Assembly: GCA_033296885.1 (NCBI GenBank)
Contig: MU864119.1
Location: forward strand, 1 to 17,866
Length of the DNA stretch: 17,866 nucleotides
Direction of reading: 5' to 3'
From: Triangularia verruculosa
Lineage: Eukaryota > Ascomycota > Sordariomycetes > Sordariales > Podosporaceae
The notes beneath the pieces are model-generated. The model searched no databases and had not been told where the DNA came from. It was given only the letters and a program-made list of their open reading frames with translations. This document shows, piece after piece, positions 9,050 to 17,328 of this stretch. Each line of letters starts with the position of its first letter. The stretch's first letter is position 1. The position numbers were made by a program, and so were the translations under genes.

Positions 9050-9260
9050 ACCTAATGCTAAGACCTGGATCATTCTATTACTCCTCGGATCATGACTGAT
9101 TCTTAAGGATCATAAGTGATTCCCAGGAATCACTCATAATTCCTTCATGTCCCGGATGATCCACCTCTTATTGGTGTATCCTCCTTTCCTCTGATTGGCT
9201 ACCATGCCTCCTCTTTCCTATTGGTTGTTCCTTTCGGGTGTCCACATCATATTCGTGACA

Positions 9261-9265
9261 TATCA
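9261..9265. repeat. Target-site duplication of element 1, right (TATCA)
   Basis: Exact repeat of 1623-1627, directly after the LTR end TTCGTGACA. Confidence 0.92.
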
Positions 9266-9530
9266 CCTCGTGCCACGAACAGTAGGCACCGCCTTAGCCG
9301 CTGAAGATAGGACGTTGAATACTTGAAGAACCGACTTTAAGCCAGCCTACTAACAATCCTACTAACCTACGAGAATCCGTAGAGAAATGGTAAAATAGAT
9401 CGCATAAGCTAGAATGGATTTTGCATAGGCTTTAAGGAGATCAGGACATATCTTGAGGAATGTATGCTTCAATCGGTAATAGTTGCCCTTTCGGCCTAGC
9501 CGCCGGGCGTTAATAAATTACTTACTTACT
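9266..9530 (+). mobile_element. LINE copy 2, right fragment (3' UTR and ACTT-repeat tail)
   Basis: This is the continuation of 1540-1627 after element 1. It aligns with 1268-1528 of LINE copy 1 with almost only transitions and is clearly less mutated. It ends in TTAATAAATTACTTACTTACT, three ACTT-type units that form the LINE tail, followed by the 11-bp duplication GTAAGGACAAT (9531-9541). Confidence 0.78.
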
Positions 9531-9541
9531 GTAAGGACAAT
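9531..9541. repeat. Target-site duplication of LINE copy 2, right half
   Basis: GTAAGGACAAT matches 1529-1539 with a single C/T difference. Confidence 0.75.
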
Positions 9542-9832
9542 GCTGGCAGCTGCCTGAGCCCACCACCACGTTGAGCTCCAGCCTCTTGACCCAGGTAGGA
9601 GTGGAATCATCCGTGGGAGCACGGGGGAAACCAGCTCCAATTGTGATCATGCTTGCTGAGCTAGGTCGTGGAGCGGCCGCACTTAGCCGAGCCCGATCCC
9701 GGAGTTAGCCCTGCCTGCCTTGGCTTAAGGTGGGTTATTTGTAATATGATTTGCTGTCTTGGCTTAAACTAGAAATGGCTCCCTAGATTTATTCTGCTAA
9801 GAAACTTAGGGCGTAGGAATAGAATCTTCCGA
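9542..9832. other. GC-normal unmutated stretch with no gene recognised
   Basis: This is probably original target DNA behind the LINE insertions. Composition is balanced, and neither an open frame of useful length nor an RNA gene is seen. GCGGCCGC (9674-9681) and several AGCC/GGCT words are present. The RIP-type AT bias begins only beyond about 9900. Confidence 0.4.
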
Positions 9833-10420
9833 GGAGCCGTTTCCGGCTCCAGTAAAGGTAGGATTCAATGTAAAGCCGTTTCTGGCTCGACTAAGAGCAG
9901 GGATACCGGATATAATCCTTATAATACTGTACCTTCCTTTGCTAGATAGCTGGGCTTTTAAAGTAGCTCTGGAAAATACGATCTTAAACTATAGGTAAAC
10001 GTTATCTACCTCTAAAACTGGCTCCTAGCTAATTGTATATATAAGTTGGTTTTAGCGCCGAGATTCCTTATAAGGAATTTCATGTTAAACCGGGAGCTTG
10101 GCTTTACAAAGTTACCTAGTAATACTATAAGAATCCGGAAGTATAATTTTATCTATAATTGCTTATAGATTTATTATATATTATTATTAAAAGTTATTTA
10201 TAGCTTTAATAGAAGTAGCGATTCCTTATATTACTTAGGTTAAAACGTAAAAGTTATTTCTGGCTTTAGTAAAGGTAGACTATCGTTGCCTATTAAAAAA
10301 GCCGTTTCTAATTTTACTAGAGATTAGGATTTTATATTATAATCTTAACGCTACTTTAGGTTAAATGATTTACATAGAGAAGCTGTTTCTAGCTTTATAA
10401 AAGTAGAAGATCCTTATTAT
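9833..10420 (+). repeat. Array of ~38-bp hairpin-containing repeats
   Basis: A motif of the form AGCC-GTTTCT-GGCT followed by a TAA-AG-TAGG-ATTC-like tail recurs in the same orientation at about 9836, 9875, 10191, 10251, 10301 and 10381. The first copy has a perfect 6-bp inverted repeat GGAGCC/GGCTCC (9833-9838, 9845-9850), the second AGCC/GGCT (9874-9877, 9884-9887). Later copies are RIP-mutated (for example AAGTTATTTATAGCTTT) but keep the layout. Spacing is irregular, 39 to ~320 bp. No coding potential is visible; it may be a minisatellite or the remains of a repeat-rich element. Confidence 0.6.
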
Positions 10421-10664
10421 AATACTTGTGTCACAGACCAACCATATAGCAGGGCCAGGCGGGGACTGCAGCTAACCATGCCGGCCAATCGGAGGAAAGG
10501 GGCACAGTAGCAAGGCTGCCAGGGTCGGAGGAGGCTCACTGCTTAGCAAAGGTAAGCCAGATCACCACGATCACCTAACGAGCGTGGTGAGCACAAGAAG
10601 GATCACCACGGGTCGCTGGTGAGCGAGAGTGATCCAGGTACGGAGGTACTTAGGGATTTATAGT

Positions 10665-10673
10665 CTATATATA
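10665..10673 (+). promoter_or_regulatory. TATA box of element 2 5' LTR
   Basis: CTATATATA is in the same context (then CGGAGGAACTA) as in the other LTRs. Confidence 0.7.
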
Positions 10674-10706
10674 CGGAGGAACTAAATAGCTTATAGATAA
10701 TTCCGC

Positions 10707-10715
10707 AGTATATAA
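10707..10715 (+). promoter_or_regulatory. Putative transcript 5'-end box (R start) in element 2 5' LTR
   Basis: AGTATATAA is the RIP form of AGTATGCAA and begins 42 nt after the start of the TATA box. It is an exact complement of the primer-binding site at 10872-10880. Confidence 0.55.
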
Positions 10716-10871
10716 TTATAGCTTATATTTACAATATCTTATATTTACAATATCTTATATTTACATTAAAATATCTTATTATATATTATTTAACTGCACT
10801 GAACTAATTATTAGAAGTAGCTTTTAACCGAGTATCCCTTTCAGAGGTTCTATATAGGGGTTCGTTATACG

Positions 10872-10880
10872 TTATATACT
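10872..10880 (+). promoter_or_regulatory. Primer-binding site of element 2 (self-priming type)
   Basis: TTATATACT, 2 nt after the LTR, is the exact reverse complement of 10707-10715. RIP hit both partners in the same way, so the 9-bp pairing persists. Confidence 0.6.
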
Positions 10881-10928
10881 TACTTTAACTCTATTATCAG
10901 ATAAGTTAAAAGCGCTAAGTTAAATACT

Positions 10929-12511
10929 ATAGCCAGAAATACTAATACCTAACCCACCATCGACTAACTCCTTACTTATATTTAGAAGTTCGAGGATAAA
11001 TCGCGCCTCTCTTATAACGCCTTTACGTAAGAGAACGATATACTCTACCGAAAGATCGGTACCTTACGTAAGGAAGGAGATCGCGCTAGGCTCGAAGCTC
11101 CCGACCATTACGGAGAAACTAAAGGAGAACTAAGAGGATTTTTAATCTAACTTAAAGTATATTTTCGGTACTACCCTTTCCGTTTCCCGAATAAAGAGTC
11201 TAAAGTAATATACACTACATCCAAGCTTAAGGATAAGGCCTTTACCTAATTCGAGTTAATCCTGGGAGATTATTTCGATAATAAGTACGACGAAAGGGAG
11301 GATATTACTAAAAAGTACTTTAAGACGTATAAAGGATTCAAGGAGAAAATTAAAGAGATATTCGGAGAGTACGATAAAAGTAAACATACCTAGGAACGAC
11401 TAACTAACTTTAAGTAAATTAGATCTACCACCGATTACGCTGTAATATTTAGAATAGACATATTACGTAGTAAGATTAACGACGAAAGGTTAATATAATT
11501 ATTCTATAACGGATTTAAGGAAGAAATTAAAGACGAAGTATACCAATAAAAGCGGCCGGAGACTATCGACGAATATATCGTAATAGTAGTTTACATCGAC
11601 GACCGATAATATCAGCGCCGTAAGGAGCGTAAGGGTATACACGTATAAGGATCCTACCGTCTTAACAATAAGAAGAAAAGACGGCCTTACAGGACTTACG
11701 TTTTAGGAACTACTTATATAGGACCTATAAAGATAAACGTAGTTTAAAAGCGGTTTAAAAGGAAAAACAATATTAAATACTTTAATTATAAGAAAATAAA
11801 CTATTTTAAAAAAGATTATCAGGTACCTAAGTAGCTCCGTTAAAAGGAAAGAAAGACGGTAATAATTACTAAGATAATACGGATAATAAAGATCTCCGGT
11901 ATAGAGTATTCCGATAAGGATTTTCGGGACTTAGCGGATAATTATATCGATAATAACTATAGGTATAAAGCCTAAGAAAGAGAATTAATAGTCGACTCTA
12001 AGGGAGAAAACTATATTATAGGATAAGAATTACCGGTTAAAGGAGTTATAAAACTGGAGGAAAACATTACTCTAAAACTCTCTAAGGAAACCTTACAACG
12101 ATTAAAATAGTTTTTCACTATAAATATAATTTATACTTTAGACCTATACTCGGAAAGAACCTTAAATTAAACTAAGGAATAAGTTTAAAGATTCGAGGAG
12201 AAGATAAAAGAGCTCCGGAATTAACGGGAAATAATTAAATAATACTATTATAATTTCGAAAATAGGGTAACTAATATAAACTATAATTAATTATTAACCG
12301 TTTATATAACTCTAATAAAGAAATAAATAATAGATCGTTCCTAAAATTAAGTTTAGGTAATACTGCAGTAGACTACTATAGTTAGTTTATAAAGAGGATA
12401 AGCTCGAATTTAAGAAATTAGATTAAAAGAAGTATTAGGAAAATAAGGAGATTATTAATATAAGGCTTTTATAAATACCCGGATAAATACCTCGCTATAA
12501 ATAATATAAAC
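10929..12511 (+). pseudogene. gag: Element 2 gag with CCHC zinc knuckle (N-terminal part of gag-pol)
   Basis: The frame starts at ATA (10929-10931), apparently a RIP-mutated ATG followed by GCC. It is open to the solo-LTR insertion if TAA/TAG are read as Gln/Trp. The Retrotrans_gag core is recognisable from FLI-type and KDKAFT-FELIL segments (about 11135-11260), then charged helices. The zinc knuckle (11778-11819) keeps exact CX2CX4HX4C spacing, but all four ligands are Tyr (Y-FN-Y-KKIN-Y-FKKD-Y). Behind it lies a long acidic/basic helical region with YSDKDFRDLADNY and QRFEEKIKEL segments. After subtracting the 430-bp solo-LTR insertion, the Gag start and protease Asp are 2,340 nt apart, a multiple of three. 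This fits a single gag-pol frame as in Tf1-like elements. Confidence 0.82.
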
Positions 12512-12516
12512 TATAC
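12512..12516. repeat. Target-site duplication of solo LTR, left (TATAC)
   Basis: TATAC directly precedes TGTCAC of the solo LTR and is repeated at 12942-12946. Confidence 0.92.
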
Positions 12517-12620
12517 TGTCACAGACCAACCATATAGCAGGGCCGAGCGGGGACTGCAGCTAACCATGCCGGCCAATCGGAGGAAAGGGGTACAGCAGCA
12601 AGGCTGCCAGGGTCGGAGGA

Positions 12621-12710
12621 GGCTCACTGCTTGGCAAAGGTGAGCCGGATCACCACGATCACCTGGCGAGCGTGGTGAGCGCAAGAAGGATCACCACGGG
12701 TCGCTGGTGA
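12621..12710 (+). promoter_or_regulatory. Cluster of inverted repeats in U3 of the solo LTR
   Basis: Three nested stem-forming pairs are visible: GGCTCAC/GTGAGCC (12621-12627, 12640-12646), TCACCACG/CGTGGTGA (12650-12657, 12671-12678) and TCACCA/TGGTGA (12691-12696, 12705-12710). The repeated TCACCA half-site suggests binding sites for a transcription factor or silencing factor; which one is not known. The same cluster occurs in the 5' LTR of element 2 (about 10533-10622) with a few transitions. Confidence 0.5.
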
Positions 12711-12752
12711 GCGAGAGTGATCCAGGTACGGAGGTACTTGGGGATTCATGGC

Positions 12753-12761
12753 CTATATATA
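12753..12761 (+). promoter_or_regulatory. TATA box of the solo LTR
   Basis: CTATATATA followed by CGGAGGAACTA; AGTATGCAA begins 42 nt after it starts. Confidence 0.7.
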
Positions 12762-12794
12762 CGGAGGAACTAGATAGCTTGTAGATAGTTCCGC

Positions 12795-12803
12795 AGTATG
12801 CAA
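12795..12803 (+). promoter_or_regulatory. Putative transcript 5'-end box (R start) in the solo LTR
   Basis: Unmutated AGTATGCAA is the reference for the RIP-altered versions in the other LTRs. Without an internal region it has no adjacent primer-binding site. Confidence 0.5.
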
Positions 12804-12941
12804 TCACAGCTTGTATTCACGGTATCTTGTGTTTATATTGAGATATCTTATTGTGTACTGTTTAGCTGCACCGAACCAATTGTCAGAAGTAGCCTTTAAC
12901 CGAGTATCCCTTTCAGAGGTTCTGTACAGGGGTTCGTGACA

Positions 12942-12946
12942 TATAC
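12942..12946. repeat. Target-site duplication of solo LTR, right (TATAC)
   Basis: Exact repeat of 12512-12516. Confidence 0.92.
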
Positions 12947-13560
12947 GATAGAGATATAATATAATTATATCCTAGATACCTAAAGTATAGAAGGATACCT
13001 TAGTTTTAGTATATTATATATAGGTACGTAGAGTATTATTAAAGTAAAGCTCTTTAAAGATATTAATTAATACGGTAATTGGGAGGAAACGGAGATCCTA
13101 AATCCGTTACGAGAATTATTATTAAATAAGATTAATAATAAGAGGAGTTAGACGATTATTTCCTATAAAAATAAGAAGACTTAGTTAAATTAAAGAAGGA
13201 ACTTTAGGTTATACAGTTTATACTTAGGTACGTAAAATATTACTTTAAGTAAATAATTAATTAGGGAAAAGATACCGCTAATAAAGAAGAATATAGTTTA
13301 GCGTAATATAAGAGTCTAGATTATACGCTTTATTTACGAATAAAGGCTAAGAGATACTACGACGTTTAAGCCGAAGCTAAGGTTAAGGTTATAGCTAAGA
13401 GACAGCGGATATATAATTAAAGAAGGGTTCGATAAAATATAAGAGACGGAAAATAGGAAGAAGCTTAACGATAATAGTTAGCCGATTTCGAATTACTAAA
13501 TAGTTTAATAAAGGAGGACGCTTTAAAAATATAATAATAATTAAGAAAAGGGCTACGGCT
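12947..13560 (+). pseudogene. Element 2 Gag-protease linker region
   Basis: This is the continuation of gag-pol after the solo LTR, homologous to about 6600-7215 (-) of element 1. Two frames are free of non-RIP stops. One continues the Gag/protease frame. The other gives a Lys/Glu/Arg-rich helical sequence with segments such as EEELDDYF-like, YLRIKAKRYYDV and QLADFELLNSLIKEDALK. I cannot decide which was translated, and I recognise no domain in either. The charged, coiled-coil-like composition is similar in both elements. Confidence 0.55.
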
Positions 13561-16500
13561 TTTCGCGGAGGCCGTAAACCTTTAAAGGATTATAAATAAA
13601 GTATTAGCAAAGTTACTGCTATATAGAGGAAGGGTATAAAAGATAAAAGGTTATAAGTAGTAGTACGTTAGAAAGGTTTTTAGATATAGGTACTTGTAGA
13701 TAATAAAGTAAAAGCGGATTTAATTTTATTAAGATTTATATAATAAGCCCGAGTTTTATAGAAAAAGAAAAAGGAAAAGGTTATTATAAAAGGACCCTTC
13801 CTTATATAATTAGTAACTAAAGAAACGTTACTATTAAATATTATAGTATTAAGGAAAATAATAATAGTAATTTTCGATATTATAAATATAGGGCTAAAAA
13901 AAGATATAATTCTAAAGTAACTATAATATAAAGACTATAATTTAAATATCGATTAGAAAAACGGTAATTACTTACGACTAAGGGAATATCGGAAGTATTC
14001 GATTAACGATAGAAAATTAAAAGTACGGTAAACGTAAAGTGTAGGATAAATACCCTTTACAGTATTATTGTAAAAGATATAAAAAGTATTAATATACTTA
14101 ATCGATAAAGGCGGTAAAATCGAAGAAGTAAAGTTAATAAAAATAGTTACGTTAGTAGAAATTACGGTAATAATAAAAGATAAGTACGCTTATTATAATA
14201 ATATAAAGAAGGGCAATAAGAAGGAGGTATTGGTAGAGTACCAGGAGTATCCGGTATTTACGGTAAAATACTTTTAAAGTCTATTAAAAAGGAGACTATA
14301 GGATTATAAAATTAAGCTTAAAAAAAGAATAAAGTTTAAGCTTTTTTAAGTTTATTATATTAACGATAAGTAAAGTAAGCAATTACGGAAATATTTAAAT
14401 GAAAATATTAAAAGGGGGTATATTAAAGTATCTATATCGCCGATTAAATATTCTATTTTCTTTATACCGAAGAAAGATAAAAGTCTACGATTTTATATAA
14501 ATTATTAATAGTTAAATTAAAAGACGGTAAAAAATGGTTATCTATTACTATTAATTTCTCAGCTAAGAAGTTAATTATTAAGGGTATAATAATTTACTAA
14601 ACTTAATATACTAATAGGATATACGTATATACGAATTAAGGAGGAAAACGAATAGAAGATAGCTTTTCGCACGCTTTACGGACATTTCGAGTATTTTATT
14701 ATGCCGTTTAGGCTTATAAATATACTAGTAACTTTCCAGGCCCTCGTTAATTATATAATTCACTAATATCTCGATAAAACAGTAGTTTATTACCTTAATA
14801 ACGTTCTTATCTACTTACGTACTTTAGAGGAATATAAGTAGTACATTAAGGAGATCTTAGATGTATTATATAGAGCCGGACTATTAGTTAATAAGGATAA
14901 GAGCGAGTTCTATATATAGAAAACGGTTTACTTAGGGTATTTAATCTTATTAGGAAAAGTGTAAATAAAGTTAGGGAAGATTGCGGTAGTTAAAGATTAA
15001 CCGAGACTATAAGTAAAAACAGCTGAACAATTAAAGATTAGGGTTTAAGAGTTTCTAGGATTTACGAACTTCTATTAGATATTTATACGGAATTACGGTA
15101 CTATAGCGAGACCATTAAACGACCTAACTAAGAAGGACGCTGAGTTTAAGTAGGGAAAGGAGTAGGAGGAGGCTTTTTAAGTTATTAAGAACGTTATTAC
15201 AGCGGACCCGGTATTTAAACTCCCCGACCTAAGACGATCTTTTAAGGTCGAGATAGATACTTCTAACTACGCTATCGGAGGGTAGTTGGAATAACGAGAC
15301 GAGGATAAGAAATTATACCTAGTGGTATTCTTTTCGAAGAAGTTAAAAGAACTACGTAAGAATTACCCTATCTACGATAAGGAGCTGTTTACTATTATTA
15401 AAGCGTTCGAAAAGTAAAGATTATATTTTAACGGTATTAATTACAAGGTTTAGGTTTATATTAACTATAAAAACTTAAAATATTTTATTATTATTAAGGT
15501 CCTTAATACTAAGTAAAGCCGGTAGTTAGAATTCTTATTTAAATTTAACTTTTAAATTTATTATAAGAAGGGATCCGAGAACGTAAAAGCGAACGCTTTA
15601 AATAGAAGGGCGAATTACTATAAAGAGAAAGTAGAAGAGGAATTATTATCCTTACTATAGGAAATAGTAAAAGGTATATTTCGGTATCCGCTTTAATAAT
15701 AAGCTAAGTATTATATAATATATCGAGAAGAATCTATTACCTATAAATATTAAAGCAATATCGATAATAATAATTAAGAACGATAAGCTAAGTTAAAACT
15801 ACTAGGAATTTAAAAGGACGACTTTTACCGGCTTTAGTATAATAATAGGGCCTATATCGACCTAAAATAGCAAAAGACATTAGTTTAAGAAATCTACAAA
15901 TCGAAGCTCGAAAAGTATATAGGAGTAGTTAAAATAATAGAAAAGATTAAATAACATTTTAACTAGCTAAAATTAAAAAAGGATATAGAAGAGACGTTAT
16001 AGGAATATAATCTCTATAGAAAAACGAGAGTAAAGAGATATAAACTATATAGGTTTTTAGAGTTACTGCCGGTAGTAAAGTAACTATAGAGTTCGATATT
16101 AATAAACTTTATTATTAAACTATTAGAATTCAAGGACATAACTATAGGCGTTAAATACGATAATATCTTAACGGTAGTCAACAGGCTTACTAAATAGATA
16201 TATTTTTTACCCTATAAGGAGACTTAGATAGCGGAATAATTAGTAGATATAGTATTTCGGAACGTTATAGTAATATATATAGTTAAGGGAATTTATTATA
16301 GATCGCAATACTAAATTTATATCGAAGTTTTAGAAAGCTCTAATAAAGTAAGTAGGAGTAAAGAGCAAGGCGTTATTAGTATATTACCTATAAACGGACG
16401 GCTAAACGGAGAAGCTTAATTAAATTATAAAATAATATCTTCGAAATTATATTAATTTCGAATAAAATAATTAGGTTAAACCTTTACTAGCGGTATAGCT

Positions 16501-17239
16501 TATATATAATATAGTATTTATAGAGATAACGAAAGTTACGCTATTTTTCGCGAATTACAGTTTTAAAGCAGATCTACGGTAAAGACTAAAAGTAAAGATA
16601 CCTAGGGCAGTAGTAAAGGTAAGGAAGCTATATATACTATATACTAAACTTAAAGAGGAATTTAAGTTCGTTCGGGAATGTATATGCAGGTATTATAATA
16701 CTAAACGGCTTAAGAGACCTCGCTTAAAGAGAGAAAATAAAGTGTTTTTATTAATATATAATCTTTATATAAAAAGGCTTAGTAAAAAGCTGGACTATAG
16801 GAAAGTAGGTTTATTTAAAGTTAAAAGGAAGATATCGGAGACGGTATATAAACTAAAGTTACCTAATATAATATATCTATAATTATATACTTTTTATATT
16901 TTACTTTTAGAACCTATATTACCGGCGAATAAGACTAATACCTAGAAGGTGGCAGAGGACGAAGAAGAAGAGTATAATATAGAAGAAGTATTAGATTTAT
17001 AATTTAATAAAGGTTAATTAAAATATTTAGTTAATTAGTTAGATTACTTAACTATAGATAATTTATAGGAATTAGCGATAAATCTAAATTATTTAAATAA
17101 ATTAAAAGAATTTTATCGGTGATACTTAAACCGACCTAAGTTAATCGAAATATTAAAAAGTTTAGTACTTAAATTACGAGGTATATTTATAAATCTAGAT
17201 ACCGAAGAACCTCGACGGAAATCGAACCCGCACCTCTGA
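13561..17239 (+). pseudogene. pol: Element 2 pol: protease, reverse transcriptase, RNase H, integrase, chromodomain
   Basis: The protease active site is at 13699-13710 (D-N-K-V from D-N-G-A). A GLKKDIIL motif and the following ID-KNG mark its end. RT starts near 14405 with GYIKVSISPIKYS, then FFIPKKDKSL; the YxDD box at 14794-14805 reads LNNV, both Asp lost. RNase H begins EIDTSNYAIGG (about 15250). The integrase HHCC finger (15895-16017) has all four ligands as Tyr. In the core the first Asp is Asn (16105-16107), while the second Asp (16301-16303) and TDG-TEKLN Glu remain. A 2-nt loss in a TA run at about 16271-16283 shifts the frame inside the core relative to element 1. GPY/F reads GLF. 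The chromodomain (about 16958-17130) keeps EEYNIEEVLD, but its cage Trp codons are TAG. The natural TGA stop is at 17237-17239, as in element 1. Confidence 0.9.
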
Positions 17240-17277
17240 TATAATAATCGACGTATTATATATTATATTATAAAATT
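17208..17277 (-). pseudogene. tRNA-like sequence (70 nt) of element 2, antisense to pol
   Basis: Homologue of 2885-2954. On the - strand it holds GGTTCGATTTCC (B-box with one RIP change) within GCGGGTTCGATT, and ends CGAGGTT (17214-17208). The 5' acceptor arm AATTTTA has lost pairing through C-to-T changes. The last codons of pol and its TGA (17237-17239) are read from the opposite strand of this sequence. Confidence 0.5.
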
Positions 17278-17328
17278 AATAAATACTTAAGAACTTAATT
17301 ATAATTAATATTACGAACTTTAATTACC

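Larger units (their letters stand above)
1628..9260 (-). mobile_element. Element 1: full-length Ty3/Gypsy chromovirus LTR retrotransposon, RIP-inactivated
   Basis: The element is 7,633 bp, bounded by 400-bp direct LTRs that start TG and end CA, with a perfect 5-bp TATCA duplication. Read on the - strand the order is 5' LTR (8861-9260), primer-binding site (8850-8858), Gag (from 8801), protease (~6460), reverse transcriptase, RNase H, integrase, chromodomain (to 2923), a tRNA-like sequence and an antisense reading frame (2102-2800), a polypurine tract (2031-2044) and the 3' LTR (1628-2027). Pol order PR-RT-RH-IN plus a chromodomain identifies a chromovirus. From the protease active site (6465) to the pol stop (2923) the frame is never shifted; only RIP-type stops interrupt it. 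The element sits inside LINE copy 2. Confidence 0.93.
8861..9260 (-). repeat. Element 1 5' LTR (400 bp)
   Basis: Direct repeat of 1628-2027 on the opposite flank. Read on the - strand it starts TGTCACGAAT and has three CCAAT boxes in U3, one within CCAATCAGAGGAAAGG (9198-9183). A perfect 9-bp palindrome lies at 9115-9134. The TATA box is at 9049-9041 and the transcript-start box AGTATGCAA at 9007-8999. The part away from the coding region (about 9060-9260) is almost free of RIP, while the inner 130 bp is mutated. Confidence 0.95.
10429..10869 (+). repeat. Element 2 5' LTR (441 bp)
   Basis: It starts TGTCACAGACC and ends GGGTTCGTTATA, matching the solo LTR at 12517-12941 almost base for base in U3. 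The first ~210 bp (U3) is nearly free of RIP; from about 10650 onward it is heavily mutated. It is 16 bp longer than the solo LTR because a 16-bp unit (CTTATATTTACAATAT) is present three times (10722-10769) instead of twice. TATA and the downstream region match element 1, while U3 does not. Confidence 0.92.
12517..12941 (+). mobile_element. Solo LTR of the element 2 family, hardly RIP-mutated
   Basis: The 425-bp sequence starts TGTCACAGACC, ends TTCGTGACA and is flanked by a perfect TATAC duplication, with no internal region. It lies inside the gag-pol frame of element 2. A solo LTR arises when the two LTRs of a full element recombine. It holds the least mutated version of this LTR in the window: CCAAT box in CCAATCGGAGGAAAGG (12573-12588), several inverted repeats in U3 (12621-12710), TATA at 12753 and AGTATGCAA at 12795-12803. 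Confidence 0.93.

Noticed and set aside
10429..12941. 10429-12941 as a short complete element bounded by two LTRs
   Set aside because: The LTR at 12517-12941 has its own perfect TATAC duplication and the gag-pol frame continues on both sides of it, so it is a nested solo LTR, not the 3' LTR.
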